Source of the DNA: Hyphococcus aureus
GTDB taxonomy: Bacteria > Pseudomonadota > Alphaproteobacteria > Caulobacterales > Parvularculaceae
Direction: 5' to 3'
Length of the DNA: 64,000 bases
NCBI RefSeq assembly: GCF_042643165.1
Contig: NZ_JBHRSH010000002.1
Span: forward strand, 744,001-808,000
The notes under the pieces are model-generated. The model was not told the DNA's origin. It was given only the letters and a program-made list of their open reading frames with translations, and ran no database searches. The translations under genes and the position numbers were made by a program. Numbering within the stretch: the stretch's first letter is position 1; every line of letters starts with the position of its first letter. Below, in pieces: positions 1 to 8,169 of this stretch.

Positions 1-474
1 TGGTGCATGGAATCAGATTTTGAAAAACTCGACGGCGTCGGCGACGTGGTCTCCGGCTATGCAGGCGGTCTGAAACAGAACCCGACTTACAAGGACCATG
101 AAGGTCATCGCGAAGTTGTGCGCGTACCTTACGATCCATCGATCGTCACCTATCGCGAGCTGGTTGATTACTTCTTCCGGCATGTGGACCCGCTCGATGA
201 CGGCGGACAATTTTGCGACCGCGGACACGCCTATACGACAGCGGTTTTTTACGCCAACGCCGATGAGTATGACGCCGCCCTTGCCTCCAAGGAAGAAGCG
301 GCCGCAGAGCTTGGCGAAGAGGTCGTGACGCCGCTTGTCGAGTTCACGCAATTCTGGGATGCGGAAGATTATCATCAGGATTATTACAAGAAAAACCCTG
401 TGCGTTATAAATTCTACCGCACCAGTTGCGGGCGCGACCGCCGCGTCAACAAAGTCTGGGGCAGTCATTCATAA
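1..474 (+). CDS. msrA: Peptide-methionine (S)-S-oxide reductase MsrA, 5' end missing
   Basis: MsrA repairs methionine-S-sulfoxide in proteins in the cytosol. The gene runs off the left edge: the first codons in frame read Trp-Cys-Met-Glu, the end of the family's GCFW-x-x-E active site, so the catalytic Cys lies just outside the window. Seen inside are SGYAGG, GHREVVRVPYDP, GQFCDRGHAYTTAVFY and a C-terminal TSCGRDRRV whose Cys is a candidate resolving residue. The reading frame is intact to TAA. The internal ATG at position 7 is not the start, because the motif is already cut there. A terminator follows within a few bases. Identification is secure; the regulatory region is not visible. Confidence 0.93.
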   Translation, partial: WCMESDFEKLDGVGDVVSGYAGGLKQNPTYKDHEGHREVVRVPYDPSIVTYRELVDYFFRHVDPLDDGGQFCDRGHAYTTAVFYANADEYDAALASKEEAAAELGEEVVTPLVEFTQFWDAEDYHQDYYKKNPVRYKFYRTSCGRDRRVNKVWGSHS

Positions 475-478
475 AACA

Positions 479-507
479 AAAACGCCGCTGCAAGGCAGCG
501 GCGTTTT
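479..507. terminator. Bidirectional intrinsic terminator
   Basis: A perfect stem pairs 479-491 with 495-507 around the loop AAG, with an A run on the left and a T run on the right, so it can act in both directions. It sits between the convergent ends of msrA (+) and the M3 peptidase gene (-). Confidence 0.85.
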
Positions 508-528
508 CGGTGCTTATTAATACGACCT

Positions 529-2787
529 CTATTCGATCGTCTGCTTATCACTGTCCGACCCGGGGATCGGGAAGCCACGATCGCGCATTAGCGCCTCGAT
601 ATTGGCGTCCCGGCCACGGAAGGCGCGATAAGCGTCCGCCGGGTCAACGGCATTGCGAACCGCGAAGAGGTTGTCGACGAGTTTTTTGGCGACTTCCTTG
701 TCGTAAAAACCGCCCGGCGCTTCAGCGAACGCTTCAGCAGCATCCGCGGTCAACACATCCGCCCACATATAGCCGTAATAGCCGGCGGAATAGCCTTCCC
801 CGGAGAAGATGTGCCCGAAATGCGGGGACCGGTGACGCATGGGCAACTCATCAGGCATGCCAAGCTCAGCCAGCGTTTCCCGCTCGAACTTGTCAGGATC
901 GATGCCGGTCGGATCCACCATGTGAAACTTCATGTCGACAAGCGCGGAGGCGAGATATTCTGTGGTGTCAAAGCCTTGTTTGAAGGTCGACGCCGCCTTG
1001 ATCTTGTTCACCAGCTCTTCCGGCATGGCTTCGCCAGTTTCCGCGTGCACGAGATAATTATCGATCACCTTGTCCGTGGACAACCAGCGCTCCAGCAATT
1101 GCGACTGGAACTCGGTGTAGTCGCGCACGCCGCCATTCAAGGTCGGATAATCGACATTGGATGACAGATAATGAAGCGCATGACCGAACTCGTGGAAGAA
1201 GGTTTCCGCGTCATCCCATGAAACGAGAACCGGCTGGCCCGGCGCGGGTTCAACGAAGTTGGAGTTGTTAGTCGCCAGCACTGTTTTCTCAACGCCGTCC
1301 AGCGTTTCATGACCGCGGAAGCCCGACGCCCAGGCGCCAGAGCGTTTACCCTGCCGTGCGAAAGGATCGAGATACCATACGCCAATCAGCTTGCCGGAGG
1401 TTTTGTCGGTCACTTCCCAGACATGGACGTCTTCCTGCCACACCGGCACGACACCGTCTTCGATGGGCGTAAATTTGAAATTGAAAAGCTCGCCTGCGAC
1501 CATGAACATCGCTTCGCGTAGCTTGTCGAGCTGGAGATATTGCTTCACCTCATCGGAATTGAGATCGTATTTCGCCTTGCGGACTTTCTCCATGTAATAG
1601 CGATAGTCCCATGGCGCGATCTCAAAACCGCCGCCTTCTGCGTCGACAATCTCCTGCATTTCCGCAACTTCTTCTTCAACGCGCGCGACCGCCGCGGGCC
1701 ATACGGCCTCCATCAGGCCGAAAGCCGCTTCGGGCGTTTTCGCCATGCGGTTCTGCAAACGCCAGGCGGCGTAGTTCGGATAGCCGAGCAGCTTCACGCG
1801 CTCATCGCGAAGCTGAAGAATTTCGGCGATCAGAGCGTTGTTGTCATACTCATCGCCATGGTCGCCGCGGCTGTAATACATCTCCCAGACTTGCTGGCGC
1901 AGATCGCGATTGTCCGCGAAAGTCAGAAACGGGTCCATGGAAGAGCGCGTATTTGTGACGGCGTAAGCGCCGTCACCGGGCTTGGCCTCCGCCGCGGATT
2001 TCGCCGCGGCCATGAAGTCGGTCGGCAAACCGCTGGCTTCGTCTTCATCGAAATAGATCGCGTACTCTTCTTCATCGTGAAGAACATTATTGGCGAATTT
2101 CGTGTGCAGCTCGGCGAGACGCTTGTTGATGTCCGCATAGCGCTGCTTCGCCTCGCCTTCGAGGGTGGCGCCATTGGAGGCGAAGCCGTCATAGGTGAGC
2201 CAAACGAGACGCTGCTGATCGGGGCGCAAGGTTTTATACTCTTCGCCTTCGTAAACCGCCTTAACCCGCGCAAACAAAGCTTCGTTCTGATTGATCTTAG
2301 AGAAAAACTCCGAAAGGACTGGCGCCAGTTCGCTCTGGATATCGCGAAACTCCGGCGAAGACATGTTGGATGACCAGATGCCCCAATAGGCGAAACCGCG
2401 CCCGATCTCATCGCCGGTTTTTTCCAGCGCAATAATCGTATTGGCGAAAGTCGGCTCCTCGGGATTGTTAACAATCGCATCGACTTCAGCGAGGTTTTTC
2501 TCCATCGCTGCTTCCAGGGCCGGTTTAATGCCGCTGATATCCCACTGGTCGAAATGCGGCACGCCATTATAAGGTCCGTCAAAGGGGGAGAGCAGGATAT
2601 TCGCTGCTTCATTGTCAGTCGTCGCAGGTTCAATGCCCGCAAACAGATCGCCAATATCTTCGTTTACTGCTTCGCTCATTGTCGCCTGTTCTGTTTCCGC
2701 CGATGCATCGGTCGACGCGTTCTCGCGCCCGCAACCGTAAAGCGCAATTGTCAGCGCCATTGTCGATACAAGAGTTTTCATCCGCAT
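529..2787 (-). CDS. M3-family zinc oligopeptidase (Dcp-like), predicted lipoprotein
   Basis: A thimet-oligopeptidase-like zinc metallopeptidase that should cleave short peptides in the cell envelope. The catalytic HEFGH is near residue 532, followed about 25 residues later by the third ligand in YTEFQSQLLE, the usual M3 arrangement. The N-terminus is a lipoprotein signal (MRMKTLVSTM...LYGC), with the modified Cys near residue 19. I chose the ATG at 2787 because AAGGAG lies 8 bases upstream; an in-frame ATG at 2814 would add nine polar residues before the signal. At about 752 residues it has normal M3 length. Dcp (peptidyl-dipeptidase) and oligopeptidase A relatives cannot be separated by eye, but a lipidated form favours periplasmic peptide scavenging. 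It is a single gene, convergent with msrA. Confidence 0.88.
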   Translation of the reverse strand: MRMKTLVSTMALTIALYGCGRENASTDASAETEQATMSEAVNEDIGDLFAGIEPATTDNEAANILLSPFDGPYNGVPHFDQWDISGIKPALEAAMEKNLAEVDAIVNNPEEPTFANTIIALEKTGDEIGRGFAYWGIWSSNMSSPEFRDIQSELAPVLSEFFSKINQNEALFARVKAVYEGEEYKTLRPDQQRLVWLTYDGFASNGATLEGEAKQRYADINKRLAELHTKFANNVLHDEEEYAIYFDEDEASGLPTDFMAAAKSAAEAKPGDGAYAVTNTRSSMDPFLTFADNRDLRQQVWEMYYSRGDHGDEYDNNALIAEILQLRDERVKLLGYPNYAAWRLQNRMAKTPEAAFGLMEAVWPAAVARVEEEVAEMQEIVDAEGGGFEIAPWDYRYYMEKVRKAKYDLNSDEVKQYLQLDKLREAMFMVAGELFNFKFTPIEDGVVPVWQEDVHVWEVTDKTSGKLIGVWYLDPFARQGKRSGAWASGFRGHETLDGVEKTVLATNNSNFVEPAPGQPVLVSWDDAETFFHEFGHALHYLSSNVDYPTLNGGVRDYTEFQSQLLERWLSTDKVIDNYLVHAETGEAMPEELVNKIKAASTFKQGFDTTEYLASALVDMKFHMVDPTGIDPDKFERETLAELGMPDELPMRHRSPHFGHIFSGEGYSAGYYGYMWADVLTADAAEAFAEAPGGFYDKEVAKKLVDNLFAVRNAVDPADAYRAFRGRDANIEALMRDRGFPIPGSDSDKQTIE

Positions 2788-2970
2788 GGGTGCGGCTCCT
2801 TTCTTATCTGTCATTCAGCTATGCCCAAATCCGCTTTCACGCCCAGCAAAAGCGGCCCCTAGTTGGGCGGTATCCTGATCGTCAGCGGCGTGGCTTGCAA
2901 GTCCGAACGGCGGAGAGGCGCTCGGTTCACCGCAAAATCCGGTCGCTTCGTCGGCGAGCCCGCCCACCCG

Positions 2971-4023
2971 TCAAACCCTGGGTTGCTGCTGGGAAATGCA
3001 ATGGAAAGAGCCGCCGCCGGTAAGAAGATGAGAGGAATCAACGGCGCAAAAATAAGGCCGGTCGATCAGCGCTTTCAGCGTTTCCGCCGCTTCGAGTCCC
3101 GGCGCGGCGTTTCCGCTCAGGGTTTCATAACTCGGCATGATCATCGAATGATTGGCGATGTAAAAATTCATATGGCTGGCGGCGGCCGGCTCGCCGTCAA
3201 TCTCCACCCGGCCGGGCGACGGAACCGTCACGATCTCAAGCTTGCGGCCCCTCGCATCGGTCGCGGCGGTAAGCGTTTTCTCTATCTCCGCCAGAATTTC
3301 AGCATTCGGATCGTCTTCGCCAAAGGGGCGCATGCAGACTACTTTTCCCGGCGCCACAAAGCGCGCGAGATTGTCCACATGACCATCGGTATGATCGCCC
3401 AGAAGCCCTTCATCGATCCAGATCACTTTTTCCGCGCCGAAAGCTGCGTTCAATACCGCTTCCACATCCTTCTCGCTCATGCCGGGATTGCGGTTGTCAT
3501 TGAGGAGGCATTGCCGCGTGGTGATGAAGGTCCCTTCCCCATCCGTCTCCAGGGCGCCGCCTTCGCCTATGAAATCAGTGAAACGGCGCAAGCGCACATC
3601 AGCGCGCTCGGCGACAATATCCGCGATGCGGTCATCCTCCGGAAGCTGATATTTTCCGCCCCAGCCATTGAAGCGCAACGCACTCGCGACAAGAGCGCCG
3701 CTATCGTCTCTGGCGAAAACAGGTCCGGTGTCGCGTAGCCAGACATCACCGATCGGGGCTTCATGGATTGTCAGCAAGGACGGCTCCGGCAGGCGGCTTC
3801 GCATGATTTCCGCCGCCGCGATGGCGTCGGCGCCGCGGGCCAGCAGCTGTACAGGCTCACCGAAAAGTCCGCCGCCGGGAAACAGGATCGCCCGGATAAA
3901 ATCCTCGACCTCGGCGCGCGCCGGCCCCAAATCGTCCTCCCACAAATCGGCGGCGCTGGGCCAGCCAATCCAGACGGCGTCGTGGGGCGCCCATTCTGCG
4001 GGCTGACGGCGGGAAGAAAGCAT
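2971..4023 (-). CDS. aguA: Agmatine deiminase / peptidyl-arginine deiminase family
   Basis: Hydrolyses agmatine to N-carbamoylputrescine and ammonia on the arginine-decarboxylase route to putrescine. At 350 residues it has family length and starts with the typical WAPHDAVWIGWP. Catalytic landmarks are visible: WLRDTGP near residues 95-101, GEGGALETDGEG near 153-164, GDHTDGHVDN near 209-218, and the nucleophile in GGGSFHC at about Cys342. There is no signal peptide, so it is cytosolic. It is transcribed alone, divergently from the riboswitch operon; the two start regions share only 4024-4117. No N-carbamoylputrescine amidase gene lies beside it, so the next pathway step must be elsewhere. A broader peptidyl-arginine deiminase role is possible but less likely at this length. 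Confidence 0.9.
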   Translation of the reverse strand: MLSSRRQPAEWAPHDAVWIGWPSAADLWEDDLGPARAEVEDFIRAILFPGGGLFGEPVQLLARGADAIAAAEIMRSRLPEPSLLTIHEAPIGDVWLRDTGPVFARDDSGALVASALRFNGWGGKYQLPEDDRIADIVAERADVRLRRFTDFIGEGGALETDGEGTFITTRQCLLNDNRNPGMSEKDVEAVLNAAFGAEKVIWIDEGLLGDHTDGHVDNLARFVAPGKVVCMRPFGEDDPNAEILAEIEKTLTAATDARGRKLEIVTVPSPGRVEIDGEPAAASHMNFYIANHSMIMPSYETLSGNAAPGLEAAETLKALIDRPYFCAVDSSHLLTGGGSFHCISQQQPRV

Positions 4024-4060
4024 TAGATGGTCCCTTAACTATCCTCAGTGTTCGCGATTC

Positions 4061-4089
4061 TTGCCGCTTGGCGGCTTTCACCCTATATA
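4061..4089 (+). promoter_or_regulatory. Predicted sigma-70 promoter of the FMN riboswitch operon
   Basis: TTGCCG at 4061-4066 and TATATA at 4084-4089 are separated by 17 bases, placing transcription start near 4096, just before the aptamer. Prediction by eye only. Confidence 0.6.
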
Positions 4090-4117
4090 GGCCCCGCGGA
4101 GCAATCCGCGACATAGT

Positions 4118-4281
4118 AATCTTCGGGGCGGGGTGAAAGTCCCCACCGGCGGTAATGCGAAGGATTTACACCTTCGACGAGCCCGCGAGCCGAGACGAAA
4201 AGACCCCTTCAGGTCCTTAGTCAGAGCAGATACCGGTGAGAGCCCGGAGCCGACGGTCATAGTCCGGATGAGAGAAGATTG
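4118..4281 (+). promoter_or_regulatory. FMN riboswitch (RFN element)
   Basis: The conserved RFN core is present in order: GGGGCGGGGTGAAAGTCCCC from about 4125, CACCGGCGGTAAT, AGCCCGCGAGC, then GAGCAGATACCGGTGAGA, GCCGACGGTCATAGTCCGG and ATGAGAGAAGAT near 4280. One variable arm is long (about 4190-4220, with a GACC...GGTC hairpin). In this family FMN binding lowers expression of riboflavin synthesis or transport genes. Here the first genes downstream are a TonB-dependent receptor and an MFS carrier, with no rib biosynthesis gene, so the regulated function is most likely uptake of riboflavin or a related flavin. Confidence 0.95.
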
Positions 4282-4384
4282 ACGCGGAAAGGACGGCGCT
4301 CCCTCTTTGTCAGGAGTTAGCGCGCCTGTTCTTTCCGGTATGCGCATGGGCGGATTCCGCCCTGTGTTACGGCGTTCGCACGAC

Positions 4385-4429
4385 TGCGGGCGTTTGTCAT
4401 TGCGGGCGCTCGTCATTGCGGGCTTTGTC
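4385..4429 (+). repeat. 16-bp tandem repeat, 2.8 copies, in the riboswitch leader
   Basis: The unit TGCGGGCGTTTGTCAT occurs at 4385-4400, again with two changes at 4401-4416, and partially at 4417-4429. It lies in the untranslated leader between the FMN aptamer and the receptor gene. The CGTCATTGCGGGC core resembles dispersed REP-like sequences of alphaproteobacteria (recollection). It could be simple slippage or part of the expression platform. Confidence 0.7.
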
Positions 4430-4487
4430 CGCCTTCCCCCTCCATCCCCGATTCTGAAATGCGCTGTGAAGCGCAGGAACGGGTGCG
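4427..4487 (+). promoter_or_regulatory. Putative expression platform: C-rich tract and hairpin before the start codon
   Basis: The roughly 200-base leader after the aptamer shows no hairpin with a T run. Instead there is an unstructured C-rich stretch around 4427-4455, the type of sequence used by Rho. A perfect 6-bp hairpin follows at 4460-4475 (TGCGCT / AGCGCA), abutting the ribosome-binding AGGA at 4475-4478, ten bases before ATG 4488. This is compatible with Rho-dependent or translational control, but no base-pairing switch with the aptamer was worked out. Confidence 0.35.
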
Positions 4488-6878
4488 ATGCGTAAGGCGA
4501 GTTTGAGTTTGGCGATATGCCTCATGGCGGGGACGGCGTGGGCGCAGGAAGATCCTGTCCGGGACGAGATTATCGTCGTCGCCGACCCGCTGGAGCTCGT
4601 AGAACTGAATGCGAGCCGCGCGGTGATGGGGTTGGACCTTTCTTACGCCGAGGCGCCGCGCAGTGTGAATGTCATCTCCGATGCGCTGATCGACCGCTTT
4701 TCCATAGAGACCGTCGACGACCTCGCCGCCTTTGCGCCCGGAACCTTTACAGGCAGTTTCTTTGGCGTGCCCGGTTCCGTCTCGCTTCGCGGCAACCGCG
4801 CCGACACCTATTTTCGCGGCTTCAAGCGCATTGAAAACCCCGGCACGTTCCCGACGCCATTGGGCGCGTCGGAACGCATTGAAATCGTCAAGGGGCCGAC
4901 GCCGGCGATCTATGGCGCAGGCCGCGTCGGCGGTTTCCTCAACATCACGCCACTGACCGCCCGCACCGCGAAAGACGTCAACGCCGAAGGCCACCTCCTC
5001 GCTCTTGAGGGAACAATTGGCTCCTATGACAAACGCATCATACGCGGCGATGCAGGAATTGCCTTTGATCTTGCCGGACGCAATGGCGGTCTTTACGCCC
5101 ACGCAGAGTATGAAAACTCCGACAGCTTCTATCGCGGCATATCGCCGGAAAGAACGCTGGTTCAGTCGGCTTTCACACTAGCGGGCGATAGTTTCGAAGC
5201 GGAAATCGGCGGCGCTTATTTCAACTCCAGCGGTTACAAACAAACCATTGGCTGGAACCGCGTCACGCAAGACCTCATCGATAACGGAACCTACATCACC
5301 GGGCGCGACACCGACCTTGCCGACCTCAATAGCGACGGCAAACTAACGCCCGACGAGGTCGACGGCGCAGTCGGCTCTTTCTTCGGCACGTCAAACATTC
5401 GCCAGCTAGTCGATTTCGGCGTCTTCCCCTCGCCTGCCTTCGCGCTTGATGAAGGCGTCGGGACTGAGAAGCTGTCACCGCGCACTGTTTATATCGCGGA
5501 TGAAGACATCGCCGAAGCCGAGACTGTCACAGCCTATGCAGACTTCGCCTGGACGCTGGGCGATGACACGCTGCGTCTGCAGGCGTTTTACGACTCCATG
5601 GATAGCGATCTTTATGTGAGTTACGGCTTCGCGGCGGAATATGTCGCCGATGTTTATGAACTGCGCGGCAGCTACGGCTTCAATCTCAGCGCAGGCCCGG
5701 TGACGCTGGATGCGCTGATCGGCGCCTCTTATCGTTCTTATAACAATGAAACCCGGCAGACCTTTCTTTCCGGCTATCTCGCTGTTGACCGCCGCGACTT
5801 AACGGTCGGTCCCACGGGAAGCGACATTTTCGACGATCCGTTTTCGCAGGAAGCAAATGGCATCGGCTGGGACACCGACCTCGATTCAAAAACCACGGAT
5901 CTCGCCTTCTTCGCCGTCAGCGACATCGCATTTTACGAACGTCTGCACCTTCTGGCGAGTTTGCGCCTCGACCGGTTCACCGCGTCATCAATCAATACAG
6001 GAAACACAATCTTCAATCCGGCGCTGGGATTTGTGCGGCTGAAGGACAGCGACGTTCGACCCAGTTACGAATTATCGCTACGCTATGACGTATTCGATGC
6101 GCTCTCACTCTATGCGACCTATGCGGAGAACAACGCGCTCGAAACCAATGATGGCGGCGGCATCGAGGTCGACCGCGTCGACCAGCAGAATTTCGTCGCT
6201 GATTCCGAGCTCTATGAGGCAGGCCTCAAACTCTCGCGGCGCGATCTGGCGGGGTCTCTCGCCTTTTACCGTCAGACCCGCCAGCGCGCCGATCCGTTTG
6301 GCAATCTCGATGAGGAAACATCGAAAGGCGTCGAGGCGGAGCTGAAATATCTCCTGTCCGACGCATTCTCAGTCAACGGCGCGGTCACCTGGCAGGAAAC
6401 GCGCATCGGCGCTCCAGGAGCCTGCGGCTCCGGCAATGGCGAGTTTGTGGTGATCCCGCCCACGCGCGCCGGGCTCGCGCCAACGGATGGTTATGGCGGA
6501 CTGTTTGCCGCGCTGAACGCGTCGTGTCTTGCGGAGCTTCAGGGCGGTTATGCGCGCAACACCGCGCCGGAATGGCTCGCCTCCGGTTTTATCACCTATA
6601 CGGGACCGCAAACCCGCCTCGGCGCGTTCGGCGCATCGCTGGGCGCGGTTTATGTGGGCGAGACCGGCGGCAAGATCGAAAACGCCATCATCTTTCCCGA
6701 CTATGTGTTGGCGAAAGCGGCGTTGTTTTACGAGATCGGCGATCTTTCTCTCATCGCAAATATCGATAACTTGTTTGACAAGCGTCACTTCATCCCTGTG
6801 CAGAATGTCTATGAAGAAGTGGGCGCTTTGCCCGGACGCGGGCGCGAATTCACCATCACCTTAAGAGCGAAATTCTAG
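4488..6878 (+). CDS. TonB-dependent outer-membrane receptor, predicted flavin transporter
   Basis: A 796-residue outer-membrane receptor. It has a signal peptide cleaved after AWA near residue 19, a TonB-box-like DEIIVVADP at about 26-34, and a plug domain at about 50-160 (PRSVNVISDALI, RIEIVKGP, GRVGGFLNI). A 22-strand-type barrel follows, ending in the outer-membrane signature RAKF. The generic fold matches siderophore receptors, but the gene is the first cistron behind an FMN riboswitch and is followed 8 bases later by an MFS carrier. I therefore infer riboflavin or another flavin as substrate, taken across the outer membrane with TonB energy. The start follows AGGA with 9-base spacing. 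A different ligand is possible, as the sequence alone does not define specificity. Confidence 0.8.
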   Translation: MRKASLSLAICLMAGTAWAQEDPVRDEIIVVADPLELVELNASRAVMGLDLSYAEAPRSVNVISDALIDRFSIETVDDLAAFAPGTFTGSFFGVPGSVSLRGNRADTYFRGFKRIENPGTFPTPLGASERIEIVKGPTPAIYGAGRVGGFLNITPLTARTAKDVNAEGHLLALEGTIGSYDKRIIRGDAGIAFDLAGRNGGLYAHAEYENSDSFYRGISPERTLVQSAFTLAGDSFEAEIGGAYFNSSGYKQTIGWNRVTQDLIDNGTYITGRDTDLADLNSDGKLTPDEVDGAVGSFFGTSNIRQLVDFGVFPSPAFALDEGVGTEKLSPRTVYIADEDIAEAETVTAYADFAWTLGDDTLRLQAFYDSMDSDLYVSYGFAAEYVADVYELRGSYGFNLSAGPVTLDALIGASYRSYNNETRQTFLSGYLAVDRRDLTVGPTGSDIFDDPFSQEANGIGWDTDLDSKTTDLAFFAVSDIAFYERLHLLASLRLDRFTASSINTGNTIFNPALGFVRLKDSDVRPSYELSLRYDVFDALSLYATYAENNALETNDGGGIEVDRVDQQNFVADSELYEAGLKLSRRDLAGSLAFYRQTRQRADPFGNLDEETSKGVEAELKYLLSDAFSVNGAVTWQETRIGAPGACGSGNGEFVVIPPTRAGLAPTDGYGGLFAALNASCLAELQGGYARNTAPEWLASGFITYTGPQTRLGAFGASLGAVYVGETGGKIENAIIFPDYVLAKAALFYEIGDLSLIANIDNLFDKRHFIPVQNVYEEVGALPGRGREFTITLRAKF

Positions 6879-6886
6879 GAACCCTC

Positions 6887-8098
6887 ATGTTTGTTTCAGC
6901 GCGGGCGGCGGGCCTGTTTCTTGTCCTCAGCTTGATCTTCTTTCACATCACGGCGGCGACCTTCGCTTCGCTTGGCGTCGTCTTGCCCGCCATGATCGCA
7001 GAGCTGCAATGGAGCTGGACCGAAGCGGGATTTGGTTTTACGGCGCTGGCGCTGTTCACAGGCCTGTTCAGCCCCGTCGCTGCGGAAAGCCTGAAACGGC
7101 TCGGTCTGCGCGGCAATTATGCGGCGGGCGGCGCGGCGATGGCGTCGGGCTTCGCACTCCTCGCGGCGGCCCACAGCCTGGTTCCCTACCTCATCGCAAC
7201 ATCCTTGCTTGGCGCCGGGTTCGCTCTCCTCGCCAACGTGCCGAGCACCTATGTCATTGCGCAAACCGTCTCGGCGAAGCGGCGCAATTTCATGATCGGC
7301 GCCTATCTCGCGGCGGGCGGCGCCGGCGGCGTCGCCGGACCCTTGCTCGCCCATGCGCTGATCGAAGGCGGCGGCGACTGGCGGCACTATTGGCGCCTCG
7401 CCATGGGGCTGATCCTGGCGCTCACCGCTGCGGTTCTGATTTTCGCAGATAGCCGTTTTTTGAAACCCTCGCCGGAGACGGCGGACGCGGCGGCGCCGGA
7501 AGCCGACAAGACAGCGCCGCGCGAATGGACCTTGAAAGAGGCGTTGCGCGCGCCGGCTTTTTATCTCGTCGGCGGCGCCTTGATGGCCGCCTATTTTTGC
7601 GGCGTCTCCGTTTCAAGCTGGGCGGTGACGCATCTGACCGGCCTCGGCCTCTCCGCAGGCTTCGCCAGCGCCATGTTGAGCCTGCACGCCGCCTCCAACG
7701 CGATCGCGCGCGCCGCCGGCGGCGTCGCCGTCAAATCCTTCAAGGCGCGCCATTTGCTGATCGCCGGTCTTGGCGCCGAAGCGCTCGGCATGTTTGCGCT
7801 CTCTTTCGCATCGACGGGCGCTATCGCGGTCATCTTCGCGCTGTTTGAAGGCTTCGCTTTCGGCATGATCCTGTTCGCAACAACAGTGCTCACCATCGAA
7901 TATTTCGGGCTCAAAAATTCACCCGCTATCCTCGGCGCGATGAATTTGTTCGCCACCATCGCCATGCTGGGCCCGACGCTGACGGGGCTGACCGGCGATC
8001 TCTTCGGCGGCTTCTCACCGATCTTCATGATTTACGGAGGAGGCGCCGCGACCCTCGCAGCCGCCGCTCTCTTCATTCGCAATCCGAACATGGATTGA
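6887..8098 (+). CDS. MFS transporter, predicted inner-membrane flavin importer (RfnT-like role)
   Basis: A 403-residue major-facilitator protein with about 12 hydrophobic segments in two halves, separated near residues 195-215 by the charged loop SPETADAAAPEADKTAPR. It starts 8 bases after the receptor stop, so it shares the FMN-riboswitch transcript. Riboswitch-controlled MFS proteins named RfnT import riboflavin in other alphaproteobacteria (established for the family by name; I cannot measure identity here). With the receptor it would give a two-membrane route: TonB receptor across the outer membrane, MFS carrier across the inner one. Monocarboxylate or nitrate-type MFS subfamilies look superficially similar, so substrate assignment rests on context. 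Confidence 0.78.
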   Translation: MFVSARAAGLFLVLSLIFFHITAATFASLGVVLPAMIAELQWSWTEAGFGFTALALFTGLFSPVAAESLKRLGLRGNYAAGGAAMASGFALLAAAHSLVPYLIATSLLGAGFALLANVPSTYVIAQTVSAKRRNFMIGAYLAAGGAGGVAGPLLAHALIEGGGDWRHYWRLAMGLILALTAAVLIFADSRFLKPSPETADAAAPEADKTAPREWTLKEALRAPAFYLVGGALMAAYFCGVSVSSWAVTHLTGLGLSAGFASAMLSLHAASNAIARAAGGVAVKSFKARHLLIAGLGAEALGMFALSFASTGAIAVIFALFEGFAFGMILFATTVLTIEYFGLKNSPAILGAMNLFATIAMLGPTLTGLTGDLFGGFSPIFMIYGGGAATLAAAALFIRNPNMD

Positions 8099-8119
8099 TG
8101 CACAGACTTCCGGGCAAAG

Positions 8120-8149
8120 AAAAAGGCAGGCTAAAAAGCCCGCCTTTTT
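8120..8149. terminator. Bidirectional intrinsic terminator
   Basis: AAAAAGGC pairs with GCCTTTTT and GGCT with AGCC across a single mismatch; the loop is AAAAA. It lies between the MFS gene (+) and the Oar-like receptor gene (-), with an A tract on the left and a T tract on the right. Confidence 0.85.
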
Positions 8150-8169
8150 CCATCCTATCCCTGACGGGA

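Noticed and set aside
1540..2373. 277-codon open frame antisense to the M3 peptidase
   Set aside because: Mirror frame of a confidently identified gene, no start signal.
2863..3738. 291-codon open frame antisense to agmatine deiminase
   Set aside because: Agmatine deiminase motifs on the minus strand are complete; this is a mirror frame.
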